DNA of 64,000 nt from Geosiphon pyriformis (taxonomy: Eukaryota; Glomeromycota; Glomeromycetes; Archaeosporales; Geosiphonaceae), in contig JAAOMT010000602.1 in the NCBI GenBank assembly GCA_016748015.1, positions 1-64,000 of the forward strand, read 5' to 3'. The notes beneath the pieces were generated by a model. It searched no databases. It saw only the letters and a list, made by a program, of their open reading frames with translations, and had not been told where the DNA came from. The position numbers and the translations under genes are program-made. Shown in pieces: positions 47,164 through 60,495 of the stretch; within the stretch, counting starts at the first letter, position 1; every line of letters begins with the position of its first letter.

Positions 47164-48206
47164 ATGGTTTCTGCTACTACCACAACTCCACAACGCGGCA
47201 TCGAAACGCAAACGATACGTGCACGCATGTTAAAACGCATGCGTGACTTTACTAGTTATCAAGGAACTCGTGTCGCATTATATAAAGAATTCCAAGAGTA
47301 AGTTTCCTCAACCAGCAAGGGCAAGGGATTTCAAATAGTTTTATGATAGGTTTTCCCTTTCTGTTGAGATATATGTTGGTCCTAGGAAATAATGAACACC
47401 ATTTTGAAGACCTTTTTTTTGGAAAACCATATCAAAAAGTTCAAACCTTTTTACTCACTGCAAAAACTGCTTTTTAATTAGAGCATTTACACAAAACCTC
47501 AACTTCACAGACCCTGAACATAACATTATCAATAATCAATGCACTGATGCCGAATTCGCCCTAATTTGTCGAATCACCACTGAAGGGTTCAATGAGGTTT
47601 CTCGCGATATTCAAGCTGTCGAAAGAGAAATGAAGAATATAGGTGATATAGGTCAACAAGCTGAGCAAATTGAGCTGGGAGGATATCAAATGAGTGAAAA
47701 TATTATCGATCATGGAGAATTGGTTATTATCGGACAAGAATTAGGTGCCTTAATCAGAGTTGTGCAAGAGTTGGAAAAACAAAAGTTAAAGCTGGTAAAC
47801 TATCTAAAAATTATTTAATTGATCATAGCTTGAGATTTTCAGTTCTAACATAAGCATGTCAGATAAGGATATTTTTAATACTTTTTCTTTTTGATTTTGA
47901 TTTTGGCCTTATTTATTAGACTGTGAATACACAAATCTACATGAAACAGGCGAAGACTCAAAATAGCAAGCAGGATTTTGGTTCCTTGATTAAGGATACC
48001 CAACAAAGGTAACATGTATAGATGTTGTAAAATTTTCGCTTCTTTGCGTGAGTCTTTGAAAATATTACTTACTCATATCTGCCTGAATTTTGCCGGCGTA
48101 TATGATTCTTGTTATGATATTAAATGGTTTTAACAGTTTATCAGAGATCGTTGAACAAATAAATGAAGCCATGCAAGAGATACATGAAGTAATGACCGAA
48201 TTATAA
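47164..48206 (+). CDS. Required-for-excision 1-B (REX1) domain protein
   Basis: Four exons (47,164-47,297; 47,482-47,794; 47,920-48,008; 48,137-48,206) join in phase to about 201 residues. After a Thr-rich start the protein is almost entirely helical: TRVALYKEFQEAFTQNLNF, FALICRITTEGFNEVSRDIQ, GALIRVVQELEKQKLKLTVN and LSEIVEQINEAMQEIHEVMT. The pattern 'Y..ee.F..vs.dI.a.e.......a..ir.lQe.Ek.KL.lT...q......' with a final coiled helix matches the small REX1/REX1BD family, named for a Chlamydomonas DNA-repair gene. Nuclear repair function is inferred by family only. A short open, basic frame continues just after the stop in another phase (VVKQMTVYRELALQQA) and may be coincidence or an alternative end. 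Confidence 0.65.
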
Positions 48207-49891
48207 ACAAGGAAAAAGAGTTGTCAAACAAATGACTGTTTATCGAGAATTAGCTTTACAGCAAGCATAATGAAGAACATGCTCAAGGAAGTTTTGCGGT
48301 ATTATTTCGATCCTGAAATCATCAGAAGCCATATTATATTTCATTTTGCAAATTGATCTCAATTTTGATGATAGTTTTAAGCCTGATCGCGGCATTGAAC
48401 AAAAGTATAGAAATTCTTAGTTCAATGCCCTAAAATTTTAACTTGAAATAATATTTAATCTTCAAAAATTTCAAGTGTACACGTTTCAAAAGCTTTATGA
48501 GGGAATATGCTGGAAGATTTAATATTTTGAACTGCCTAAAAAAAGTTCCAGTATTCCTTTGCTTATAGGAATGATCAGATAAATTTTTGGATTTCAAAAA
48601 CGAAAATAAGAAACTTGATGCTTGATTTTAATTCCTGTTTCTAAAAAACTACCAATGGTTTCTTCGAATTGCAGGTTGAATAAGAATTCAAGTATACATT
48701 TAATAACTATATTAATTCGGGAATCTAAGCATTTATTTATTTTCGAAAAAATTATTTTGTCCGTATGTTTAAATTTACGTTTGAATTTACATCTGTAAAT
48801 CTCAAGCTTAATGATCAGAAGGACCACTTTTACCCTATACATCAATAGGAGATTATCTGTGTTTCACATTGGTGTAGGGAATCACAATATTGTAATTCGA
48901 CCACTTGAAGTTTTGGCAGCTCAATCTTTTATAGGGTAATATAATTCATCATAAAAAAATGTTTCCCAGTGCATTTCAATTGGCTAAACAATTAATGAGA
49001 ATAAAGACAATCTTTTAAAATATAAACGGAAACAGTTAACTGTACTTTTAGAAAATCTTGATCAAGATGTTTGACAAAATTTCAGGGAAATTTTAATCCA
49101 GAAGGCCTCAAATTCTTTGAATTCTATCTCCATCCTTTTATTAAGGGATAATCATCCAAAGTAATGTGAGAAAAGAATGATAACATCAGATATCCGAGGT
49201 TTTTTTATTATTAAAAGTTATCCTTATCAAGTTCGGTTAATCAAAGATGCAATAGTATAATTTATTGATGTAAAAAGGCTAGGCATAGATAAGAAGTATT
49301 GAAACGGTTCTTCAAAGCTTCTAAGACGCTAAATAATGAGTCTTTTCATTCACTTTTATTTATTAACCAAATTGAATTTGACCATTGTAATAAAAAGGAT
49401 TTGAAATCAAAAAATATTTTCTAGCTAGCCTTTATTTAAATTTTTATTAAGCGAGACTTTGAAAATTTATGAACAAAGAACATAGAAATCTTGACATAGT
49501 TTATTTCAAGACATAAGATCGATCTTTGACATTATGAGAATAAAAGGGACGTAAAATTCCATTCAATGAGACAAACCCTTTTTCCAGATATTAACCATTC
49601 GATTTAAAAAATTCATTGGCATCGTCACTACTGTCAATCTTTTCATCATCTCTTAGATAAAGATTACTAATTCATTTCTTAATTTGTATTTACCATAATA
49701 ATAGGGTAACGTGAAGCTAACCTTAATGGAGAGTCATGCTACTTTAATGTCTAACGCTCTCAGGAAGGATCTTCCTTGAAAATTTTGTTTCGGGATATCA
49801 CTTTTCCAAGTAGTTGAGCAGCAATAAAAACCCATGTCCAGCATCAGTCGATTTAAAACAAAAAAAACTTCAAGCTTGACACTAATTAAGA
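48207..49891. other. Intergenic sequence
   Basis: No gene, repeat or RNA supported between the REX1-type and DUF1295 genes. Confidence 0.4.
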
Positions 49892-51555
49892 ATGGCAACA
49901 CAAGAAGTATTAGACACTTTCCTCCTTGGGATTGCTGCCTTGGTGACCGTCTTCTATCAGCTTTTATTTTTTATAATCGCCTATTTCTTCCAATTCGATA
50001 AGTGTGAGTAAAAGAATTGCTCACAAAGTTTTTAATAGATTTAATTTTAATTTAATATTTATACTATTGTGGAAATAGTCACAGATTTCGCAGGTATGTA
50101 GGATGAAAGAAGTCCAAAATTACTTTGTTATTTCGAGTATGTTTTTCATTAATGAAATATAATTTTTTTTTCTTATAGGAGGATCAAACTTCATAATTAT
50201 TGCAATTATCTCCCTTGTTCTCGGACAAGTAAGCCAAGTGATTTTTCATCTATTTTCGGATTTGGATTAATTTTTGATTCGATCCCCCAAATAGGAATAT
50301 TATACGCGACAGGTGGTGGCAGCAACGTTGCAAATAGTATGGGGAATTCGTTTAGGAGGTAATCAGTAATTTTCTTTTTGATCACATTGATGATTAGTAA
50401 CTCAGGTTTAACATATTTCACCTTTGATGTGTTCTATATTGTCTTTATGTAGCATTTTGTTATTATCGTGTTTACAAGTCCGGTGGTTTTGATTCACGAT
50501 TTGACGAAATGCGAGAAAAGTTTTTTAATTTCCTTGGGTTTTGGATTTTTCAAATGGTATGGGTCTGGACTTGTTCTTTGCCGGTCATTTTTGTGAATTC
50601 CCCCCGAGTTGGTGATCCTGAAAGAGGAGGACGTGATGTAGATTTCGGTACGGCAACTGACATAATTGGCCTTGTTTTGTTTGTTTTCGGACTGTCAATT
50701 GAAAGTATTGCAGACATACAAAAGGTTTTTAGATATTTGATTTTCAATAGAGAATTATTTTTTTATAATTTAAACAGTTTCTTATTGATGCGTGTTTTTT
50801 TATGGCTAAAAGTTACGCTTTCGATTGTCTCGTTCTTCATCGCTCGAAATTATGGAGAAAGGTGTATGGGCATGGAGTCGACATCCAAATTACTTTGGTG
50901 AAATTACGGTAATCTTTTTCGAATTAATTTTCATTTTTAAGTGATCATCTTTTGTTGCTAAAGCTAATTTTTGATTACCCGATAATTGATTCATTAACGT
51001 CTGATATAGCTTTGGTAAGTTCTGAATTATATGCAAATTAATTTTCAAAATTGAACTGTTTCAAATTTTAAAAACATATTGTTCTGCTTTAGGTGGGGAA
51101 TCTTTTTTTTATGCATTCAACCAACAATTTCTGGTGTCGGTACCAATCTACCATGGATCTCGATTTTGTCACCACTTTTCACAACAAGTACAATTCTTAT
51201 TTCTTGTTTCAATCTATTTATATTAATGCAATCTCCTAAAAAACTTTTTATTCCTGATTTTTCAATCAAATTAGCTTTATTGCTCTTTGTATCGGGAATA
51301 CCGCTAGCCGAACGACCAACACAGAAAAAGCAAGTTGAAGCTGGAAATGAGGCCTCTTATCTTAGCTATTTGGAAAGGACGAGCATTTTAATTCCCTTGC
51401 CACCCGCTTTGTATAAAAGATTCCCAGAATCGATCAAGCGAACTATTTTATTGGATTTTCCTTTTTATAGGTACAAAGCGCCAGCAAGCCCAAAACTTTT
51501 GAGTACAGAAAATACAAAAACGAGCACAGCGGAGAATGAACAAGATGAATCCTGA
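49892..51555 (+). CDS. DUF1295 / steroid 5-alpha-reductase-like membrane protein
   Basis: Eight exons: 49,892-50,003; 50,079-50,093; 50,179-50,228; 50,295-50,358; 50,453-50,724; 50,813-50,908; 51,010-51,014; 51,093-51,555. Every junction keeps phase, total about 358 residues. Family marks are the hydrophobic helices (TFLLGIAALVTVFYQLLFFI), RQVVAATLQIVWGIRLG, the NADPH-side motif GVWAWSRHPNYFGE (residues about 188-201), LWWGIFF (created by the microexon), and the C-terminal FVSGIPLAERP and SILIPLPPALYKRFPESIKR. DUF1295 proteins resemble steroid 5-alpha-reductase/ICMT-like integral membrane enzymes; the substrate is usually unknown. The exons of 15 and 5 nt are exceptional. Without the 5-nt exon the conserved WWG motif and the frame are lost. 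Confidence 0.9.
50079..50093 (+). other. 15-nt microexon of the DUF1295 gene
   Basis: TCACAGATTTCGCAG sits between AATAG and GTATGT and supplies part of FTDFAG, a conserved turn before GSNF. Both flanking phases match only if it is included. Confidence 0.8.
51010..51014 (+). other. 5-nt microexon of the DUF1295 gene
   Basis: CTTTG, bounded by ATATAG and GTAAGT. Exon 6 ends in phase 0 and exon 8 needs phase 2. These five bases complete EIT-LW-WGIF, matching the family's 'GEILLWWGIF'. Confidence 0.75.
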
Positions 51556-51987
51556 ACAATTTTCGACGCTTGAATTAATATTAAAGGCTAATTTACTCTC
51601 ATGATTATTTAGCATAATATTTTTTTAGTTTTTCTCACGTTAGCTTTAAAATTCACTGGCCTGTTGATGTCTTTTAATCGCTTCTATTTCCAAAATATTT
51701 AGGATTCATTCATCATTTAAAGTTAAGAGCTGAAATTAATCTTCCAGAGCAAAATTATTTGAATCACCACGCCTGCTGCATAAGATGAATAAAATGCTAT
51801 TTGAAAATTTTAAATTTCACAAATTTTAATTAAAAATATTAAAAAACATAGATTTTTAATAATTTCATATTGTTTTTAATGTTTTTGATAAAACTATTGT
51901 TTTTCAAAGACTTGAAATTTTATTAGCAAATTTACTTTTTGTAACATAATTTGAAATCTGATTCGAAATTTTAATTTTTTCAGACGT

Positions 51988-52022
<35 letters not shown>

Positions 52023-52227
52023 CATTTATTAGCGTGATATGCTTTATTAATTAGATTTGATAAAGATTTTTAATTTTAGTCCACAAAAATTATATTTTAC
52101 AAATTACTAAATACTAAAAAGCTACAAATTAAAATTAAAATAAAAATACAGTCTATAATTTTAGTTTTTAATACAAGATAACCACTTGTATTTGAAATTT
52201 AGGCAAAAACGTCCCGTGTCACTAATT
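51556..52227. other. Convergent intergenic region, AT-rich
   Basis: Lies between the 3' ends of the DUF1295 gene and the third F-box-like gene. It holds an (AAT)n tract at 51,989-52,022 and AT-rich sequence. Confidence 0.6.
51989..52022 (+). repeat. (AAT)n microsatellite
   Basis: About eleven AAT/TAA units. Confidence 0.95.
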
Positions 52228-53442
52228 TTAACAAGCATATCTTGATCGATTATTAATTTCTTGTGCCCATTCTCTTATATGTTCAGAAATATCGGTACAA
52301 TCTATTATATTCACAAGACGAACATGATGAAGGTGCATAAAAGGAACCGCCATTAGTGGTTGCATCACACGGAATGATAAATTACAACATTGGCGAAACG
52401 AGATAACTTCAATGTTATCAAACATGAGGAACGAGTTCAATGGATCAGAATTAGCAAAATCGATATCAACGAAATCGATTTCTAGTAGTGTTGAGGCACT
52501 CAGTTGAAGATTTTTAAAGATGGAGTTAACGTCACCAGCACAACATCTCAATATAAATTGATTTAGACCATGAAATTGTCGCATTGTGGCGCCAATGGTA
52601 GCAAGACTGTGTTTTTGAGAAATATTTTCGATGCCTTTCATGCTTATGTCTAGACATTCCTGAAAATGGAAAAAAAAATATTCTTTAATAATAATAATAA
52701 TAATAATAATAAAAAGCTGATTTTGAGATGAACCGATAGGAAAACATGACTTTGAAATCAATTAAAAATGAATAAATACCAAATGATTGGATAGTGCAGC
52801 AATGGTAAGTGGTCTTTGACTTTGATCCATGTAATCATTCCATACCATATGACAAGATTTTACGGAAGAAATCCACATTTCAAGGTGAGGGTTTTGCTCA
52901 AATAATGATAAAAATTCACGACGTGTTGTAAATCTAAATGGTCCAGACAATTTTTCAATTGTTGCTCCATTACGTTGCATTAAACTCAGTATGGCAGTCA
53001 CAATAATCGATTTATGATATGGAAGACGATTAGATGTACACCAAGTTTCGGCGGCGTACATCATCGCCCCAACGTCAAGATGTTTGGCAAAGAAAGGATA
53101 ATCATACATTGGGTGTTTATTTAAATTGGAAAAATTCTTGGCTCTTCGTTGTCGACCAGTATTTGGACCAAGTATTCTTTTCAAAAAATTATTTTGAACC
53201 ACAATCGATTTTCGTTCAGTGTCATTGAGAAAACAAAAATATGTGTCCAGAATTTTGTAATTATTTTTCATTTTTGAACCAAATTGAAATGGTTGACTCC
53301 ACAATAAAGGAATAACTGTTTCACACCATTGCCAATTTACCAAAAGACTCGGGTATAAATCTTTGATTGAGAAATTTTCATCAGATGACAAGAAATTTCG
53401 TAAAATTCTGTCCAAGATTTCGATAGGAAGTTTTGAAGCCAT
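52228..53442 (-). CDS. F-box-like protein
   Basis: Two exons (52,780-53,442; 52,228-52,659) join in phase to about 364 residues, starting at the ATG of MASKLPIEILDRILRNFL. The F-box continues with LYPSLLVNWQWCETVIPLLW. The middle shares landmarks with the pair at 16.8-21.2 kb (MYDYPFFAKHL; ILSLMQRNGATIEKLSG; MWISSVKSCHMV). The C-terminus is LRR-like: LEIDFVDIDFANSDPLNSFL, IEVISFRQCCNLSFR. Expected role is substrate choice for an SCF ubiquitin ligase. The single intron (52,660-52,779) contains an (AAT)n tract, read as (ATT)n in the transcript. Confidence 0.88.
52686..52711 (+). repeat. (AAT)n microsatellite inside an intron
   Basis: About eight to nine units inside the intron of the F-box-like gene. 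Confidence 0.9.
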
Positions 53443-55565
53443 CCCTTTGAAGCTCTTTTTTCTCCTTTTTGTGAAAACTTTGAAAAGGATCACCCAGGCA
53501 GAAGATGAAGGCTTTTAAACAATTTCTAGGATCGTTAATAATGTTATTAGGTGTGGTCAACAAAAAGGTTTGTTGCCGGGATCCTGTTTAAATTTTCTTT
53601 GATAATAGATGTGGTGATGGTGGCTCAAATTGATAACGGGTGGTATCTTGAATTAGCAAGTAATCTTTTTTAAAGTTTTTGCGCTATATAAGAAAATCAA
53701 CGCAACGCATATCTGCGAAAAAAAAACCACCACCACCAGGTACAATTAAAAATTTAAATAAGTATTGGTGTGACAAATGAATTGGCGTCCATGAACTTTA
53801 TTCTACCAAAGAAAAGGATTACAATACTTAAGCTAATGTTCCGCAAGTAACATTGTTCTTTCCTTGTTTAAAAAAAATTGCTTGTGATCGATGTAACCCA
53901 TGCATGTGGGAAATTTTATATGATGAAATTTCGGCCATACGTTTTGTAAGATGGCACTATGCTTATTGGAAGACGACGTGATCATTTGGTAGTATTTTGA
54001 CACCAACCCCAACAAAGATACCTTAATTATTTATTTCCCTCTGAATGTTTGCAAAAAAAAAAATAATGTGTACATCTAGCTCTTTTTAAAAAATTCTCTA
54101 TTAGAGAGATGTAGGGAGGTATCTTGGGGGGACACAACGTTCTCTGAAAAGTAAATAAAATTTTATGAAAAATAATTATATTTGGCTACCAAAATGAAAA
54201 AAATTTACTCTCCCAAGATGAATAGACATGACATGTATGCCAATGACAATGAGAAAAATCAAAAATATTGAAATATCATTTTTATTAGCCTACCAAAAGA
54301 TTTTTAGAAACTTCACAAATATATATAATTCATGAAATTCAACATTTAAAAAAAGGTTCATTATACAAGCTAATTTCAAAAAGTATTTGATACCAAGTAC
54401 TAATATTGGAAATTATTCATTTCCTCAGAGGGATAGCAACTTTGAGAAAATTATGTTTGCAATCTATTATTCTTTTGAAAGGTTTGTTATTGGCAAGCAA
54501 AACTTCTGGATAATGAAAATGACAAATACAGATATCAAAAAATGATAGAAACTTTGCAAAAATAAAATTGGTTTCATGTTAAAATTCCGTGTTTCTAATT
54601 GAACTCGTGATTCTGACGGACAAACCCTTTTTGAGAAAATAGGTTCTACACCGATCAAAGTCATGGAGTAATCTTCTTTTAATTACTTAATCCGAAATGC
54701 AGCAAAAAAAGCTGTTGTAATCAAATATCAAACTAGCTGCAATTAAATGGAATGCAAGAAAATGTGAAGGAAATGGAAGGGAAGGGAAAGGGTATTAAAC
54801 ATCACAACTAAAAGAGTTTCATATTGCCTATTCGAAATAAAAATCAACAATGAAACCTTAACCACCCACACCATTTTTGGCATAAAGTTCACGACGATCA
54901 TTACTTGAAGACAATTTTTACATGTTCTAGATTTAATACTTTTGGACTCAAGTTTTGAATTTCCGAGTTTCTATGAAATCATTTTATAAGGTGAGAAATT
55001 CATTAAAAAAAAGTATTTTATAAAGCACCACTGGAAATAGGATAAATAGTGACTCAAAGATTATATTAATTTCGTCCAACTCATCTTTTACAATGAAGCT
55101 TTGATTTATAATGAAAAAGAGTATTCAGTTTTGGTAGTAAAATGAAAAAAAAAAGGTCTGCCACAAGTTCAACTAACATTCTTAAATGGTTTATCTGACG
55201 TGCTGGAGGATGATTTACATTAAAGTTTTGAGAGTACACTTTGAATTAATGAATTACAAAGCTTTAATTCAAATAAATTAAAGTGGAACGGATATATTGT
55301 ATATATTCGTAACTTTAAACCCTTTTCCGGTTGATTTCATCTAACTAAGCGACGTTAATAACATAAAATTTTTGTATTTCAATTATTCTTATTATATATG
55401 AGGAGAGGCTAAAAAGCATAAAGAATGATCTTTTAGCTTTGTTATTACAGGTTTCATAATGTTCAAGAATTTTTTAAGTTTCATTCGGGTAAACATATCT
55501 CTTGATCTATGATATTCCGTTTAAAAATAAGAAATTTAATACTTGAATTGATATAAAGATATACC

Positions 55566-55602
<37 letters not shown>
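55566..55602 (+). repeat. (AAT)n microsatellite
   Basis: About twelve units. Confidence 0.95.
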
Positions 55603-57939
55603 CTATTTGAAAAATTAATTAAATCTCAATGTTTCGGCTCGTTAGATTAAACTCACTATTGCTTTGGATTTACCTACCTCTAAATTAAAATTTAAAGCAG
55701 GCTTACTGAGCAAAATTATAAAAGAAAAAAGTAATACAATTTTTTAAAGGCCAAAAAAAAATTATTAACTGTTATTACCATAAATTAAGCCATTGACAAT
55801 AATATTTTCCTTTTTTTGGCTCCGTCTTTCAAGAAGTAGAATTAGATTTTTATGCAAGACAATCTGAAAATTTTTATTCCCTCTGAAATTTCTATAAATC
55901 AGGTGAACAACGAATCTGGCATGAAGACTTTGTGAGTAAAATTTCCAAAAAAGAACTTAAAGGCATTTTACTTTAAAAATAATACTTACTAGGAGATGTA
56001 AAATATTTGACCAACACATTATTAAATCAAAAAACTAAATATGAACAATCAAATCGAATAATATTTTTTCTATAATTAATAAATAAAGAGAACAATAACT
56101 TATAGCTACATTCTCATTTCTTCACTTAATAGAAAATTATTTATCTTCCTTTTGGGAATACCCTGACGAACATTTTTGTAACCAAGTTCCAAAATTTTTT
56201 ATAACTAGTCAAAGGATACACTTGAAAAATTTCAAAGCCTCAAGTGTCAGCTCTAAATAAATTTGACCAGATATTAAATTAATATTGAGTTATAGTCAAA
56301 AGAAATTTCCAAAGCTTTTCTTTCTAAATTTCTGATAATTTAGAGGAGTACATCTCTTATAGACTAAAAATCCGGTATAGAAACATACAAGCTGATTGTA
56401 ACGACTAAACTCTGAAGATTAAATATCTGATACCCTCACTCAAAAGATGGCTGATTTTCTAACGCTTTCAACGGCTTCTAAATTTACAGTTAATAATTTA
56501 AAGTATTAAAATAATTTAGATCAATTATCAAATAACCTCAAGTATTATTCGTTAAATGCCTTTTATTGATTAGTTTTTAAATTGCGAAATTCTTTAATTT
56601 TAAATCATCCAATAAGTCATGCCTTGGTTGAATTCCTCTAATATTCCAAAAACCCTAACTCCTACGGTCTTTGATAAATCATTTACGATATATTTTTCCC
56701 CCACCATCCATGTATTTTACAAAAAAGATCGGGTGTTGGTAACACACCTTTTTACACATGGTGACTCTCGTTAATCCCCGAAGTTGATTGTGATTCGGAT
56801 TCGGTTTAAAAAATGGCTGATCTTCGGATTAACAGAATCGTTGTCGTCGTTATTACGTTCAACATTTGCTTTATATAATAAAAATAATGAAGAAATTTAT
56901 CTTTTTTCAAGTTTTTATCTTTGCCACTAAAAATCTTTTTACCATCTAATCACAATCCATATATTACATGATCTTTCATCATACAACTTTTTTTAACTTT
57001 TTCACACTATCAAAAATTTTAATAGACTTTTCATCAAATAATATACTTTTTACTTGATAAAATAAAATATTTTCAAGCAGATAAAGATTCATTAATTAAT
57101 TAAATTTAATAGAATTTCAAGTTTTTGCAATCTTTTATATATTAAATTTCGAAAATATTTAATTTAAAAAATTTTACTTTAAATAAATAAAATAATAATT
57201 TTAAGATTACATAATTATAAATAAATTATTATATTTGAAAAAAATAGTAGCAAATAAAAATAATCAGAAAAATATTTTATTTAAATATATAGATAATAAT
57301 ATTATACATCTTTTAAAACAAGATATTTATTTTTAATTGTTTTTTTAAACAATATATTAATGATTATTCAATAAATACAAAACAAAAAAATAGTTATTAT
57401 GTAATTATTTAAATTTTATTAATAAGCAATTATAATATATAATAAATATTACTAATTTTATAAAGCTATTTTTTTAAATAAATTTGTTGATACATTATAA
57501 AAATTTTATATAAAATATTTAACAATAAAACTTTAAATATTTTTGATATATAAAAAAAAATCAAAAAATAATTTTTGGTTGTCTTTTCAATTAATAATAT
57601 TTCAATCCTTAAACTTGATTATAAAAAAAAAAATTCTAAAATAAATATTAATTTTTTTGATTTTCTAAAATTTCTTGCAAAATTATGTCACATTAATAAA
57701 ATATTATTATAATAATAATAATAATAAATATTGCTTAAATCATTTTTGTTTGCCGTTTTCAATTTGTAAAAAAATGGTTATTTAAATTTAAATTATTCTT
57801 AAATTATTTTAGATATTTCGATTAGTAAAAAATCATTGATTAGTTATTTTATAACTTAATAATAATGCTCAAATTTAAAGATCATTTTTCTTAAAAATCT
57901 AATAATATTAATTTTAATAATGTAATTAATTTTTTGAAT

Positions 57940-57940
57940 A

Positions 57941-57996
<56 letters not shown>
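57940..57996 (+). repeat. (AAT)n microsatellite, longest in window
   Basis: About nineteen uninterrupted units inside the AT-rich block. Confidence 0.95.
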
Positions 57997-57998
<2 letters not shown>

Positions 57999-59057
57999 TT
58001 ATAATTTGTTATTAAAATAATTTCAATACTAATTTCTTTAAATGATATTAAAATAAAAAAATTGAAATATTAAAAGAAATACTTGCTTAATTTAAATACG
58101 TTCTCGTAAAAAATTTTTTAAAAATGCTAATTTTCTCATAATATTTAAACAATTAATTAAACCTATAGTAGTTTATTTAATATTGCATTTTTATTAAAAA
58201 GCTTGTTTTAATTAGCTTTTTATAAAAGTCTATTGATATAAAAAACTGTTTTAAAGTTTCCTCATTAATTATTGTTAAAATTTTTGTTTGTAAAATTCTA
58301 CAAAAGATACTTTTTGCAAATTTTCCAAATATTCAGTTATCTTACATTACTTTCAGAAATTCACGTGACCCTGCGAAAAGCGAGGCTATTACTTATATAT
58401 GCTTGTTACCATTTTTGGTAATGTTATAAATGCAATTTAATCCTTTAACTCCTTTTGATTAAGAGCCACTATAAAGTCATTCTAATTGAAATCAAGCCAC
58501 TCATCAATTAATTTATCAAATAGTTATATATTTTCTAAAATATTTTCATATTAAAAACAACAAATATTAGAAATTCTGTTTTAATAATGATATTAACCAC
58601 TAAATTCAAAAAAAAATTACATTCTATTCATACGAAAATACTACAAATATTACAACAAATAATACCACAAATTTTCATTGACACTTAGAGATTTATTAAA
58701 AAGATTTCTAGATTATCTATGTTGAAGCTTTTGTGTGCTCTGCAGGGAATAACTCTGATTCGAAATAAAAGTTTAAAGAAATACCTACTATTTCGAAATC
58801 TAAGAAGCATTGCAAATTGAGAAGCATTTTTGATCGTGACATAACTAACTTTTGGGAAACATTACATCATTTTCGTCATTGATGCGATAATTGATCGACA
58901 AAAATGTATAATAACTTAGGCACCTGCCGGGTAGACTACCTGACACAATTTGGGAATCTTTTCTCACAAAAAAGCTTCCCCTCTAAATTTAAGAATCAAA
59001 TCTGGATCCACTTCACAAGATACAAACGAGAGGAACTTACAATCGGCAACTGAAACG

Positions 59058-59312
59058 ATGAGTGAAAATTTTTCGTTTCTGTTGGCTCTTGGAGTTTCTC
59101 TTACATGGCTAGCAATTGCAATTGGACGGGTTAGTCTTTAAGAAGTTAGATGATATGTTGTTGCAATAAAGGCTCATTTGCTCTTTGGGTTTTGTTTCGG
59201 AAAACAGTGGGTGTTTTCGGCTATTTGGCGAGTATGGACGGGAGAATGTACGCTCAGTGAATTGTTTGATGAAGATGATTATGATTATTGCGATGAGATT
59301 GCTGCTGTCTAA
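59058..59312 (+). CDS. Small single-pass membrane protein, about 58 residues
   Basis: Exon 1 encodes MSENFSFLLALGVSLTWLAI and AIGR; intron donor GTTAGT, acceptor GAAAACAG. Exon 2 continues in phase with WVFSAIWRVWTGECTLSELF and the acidic tail DEDDYDYCDEIAAV. There is one hydrophobic helix and an acidic C-terminus with two cysteines. No family was recognised. It is the first of four very small membrane-type genes on the same strand within 3.5 kb. Confidence 0.5.
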
Positions 59313-59970
59313 TCCAGGTAAAGGAAACTCGTTCTAGAGATATGAATAAATAAATAAAATCTATCATGCTTCTATTGAAAAGCAATTAATTTATCTCAAT
59401 ATTTCTAATAATCAAGACAATTTTGCTTGATGTCAGTTTCCTGGCTGTTTCGAAAAAATGGATGGAATGTTGCTTCTCCGGATCAATTCAAAAAACTGAA
59501 ATTTTCGAGCTTTGTAATATAATTTTTTTCCATTAACTTTATAAAGAAAATTCGGAATTTAAACGAGAAATTCAGACTATGCGAATGTTGTCATAATTAT
59601 TTAAAAATCCCAATTGGAAATTTTCAAAAATATGAAATCCACATATCCAGGATTGATTTAAATAATTGTTGAAAAATATCCCAATCTTCGCTTTCACAAG
59701 AATTATAAAAAACAATGAGTTTAAACTGCTCTCCTATCCTTGTGAAATCATGATATTCTTTTATTTCAATGTATCAAATAAAATGATTGATAATTAAAAT
59801 ATTTAAGAGAATTACCATAATTTAATACGAATCATTCTCTACGCCGAATTTAGAAAAATATAAAGGACTCATGATTGTTTCCTTTTACAAGATTCTATGG
59901 AAAAATTCTATACATGCACTAAAGAGTAAATCTGCTTCAGACCTCAGGGCTCATTTAAAATCCCCAAAGC

Positions 59971-59992
59971 AATAATAATAATAATAATAATA
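59971..59992 (+). repeat. (AAT)n microsatellite
   Basis: About seven units, 25 bp upstream of the next small gene. Confidence 0.9.
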
Positions 59993-60016
59993 CGTGTTAA
60001 ATATTGAAGTAAAAAG

Positions 60017-60495
60017 ATGACCCAATCAAAAGACATAGTTGTCATCATAGTGCTGATCATTTTTATAATTGTCGTTAGAATATTGGCTACAGTTTTCAAG
60101 GTAAAAGATCTCCCAAAGTTGTTGGTATAGGATAATTTGAGATTAGGGACTCAAGATATTCTAAAATCGGGAATCACAGAGAGAACTCGACAGATTTCTT
60201 CGTGATCACGGTTAGGATCTTGGGATGCAAAAATGCGGATATCAAATTGGAAATCTAGAAATTTTCGGATCATTTGTTTCGGAGCAAATCTTTTTCATTT
60301 TGTATAAAAAAAAAGGGTTATATCAAAATACTGGAGGAATATTAATTCATATGCCAGATTCAATATGATATCCTGGCAAGTAGTCAAGTAATATAATATA
60401 GTATAATATGTTTGGGCGTAACCTTGGAATTTTCACTTGACTTTAAATAGAAATCGTTTGTTTCGGATTTATTGACTAATGTCACTGGTAGGTGA
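60017..60495 (+). CDS. Very small membrane protein, about 46 residues (tentative)
   Basis: The ATG at 60,017 opens TQSKDIVVIIVLIIFIIVVR and ILATVFK, an almost pure transmembrane helix, ending at a donor-like AAG|GTAAAAG. A phase-compatible exon after AAATAG at about 60,450 would add KSFVSDLLTNVTGR and stop at 60,495. The first exon looks real; the second is a guess. Confidence 0.3.

Larger units (their letters stand above)
53443..59057. other. Long gene-free region with microsatellites and AT-rich block
   Basis: 5.6 kb without a convincing coding frame. 56,840-58,350 is an AT-rich block. Short minus-strand frames at 53,833-54,015 and 54,467-54,664 are isolated and unsupported. A CCA run lies near 53,731 and a purine-rich stretch near 54,755-54,790. 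Confidence 0.5.
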
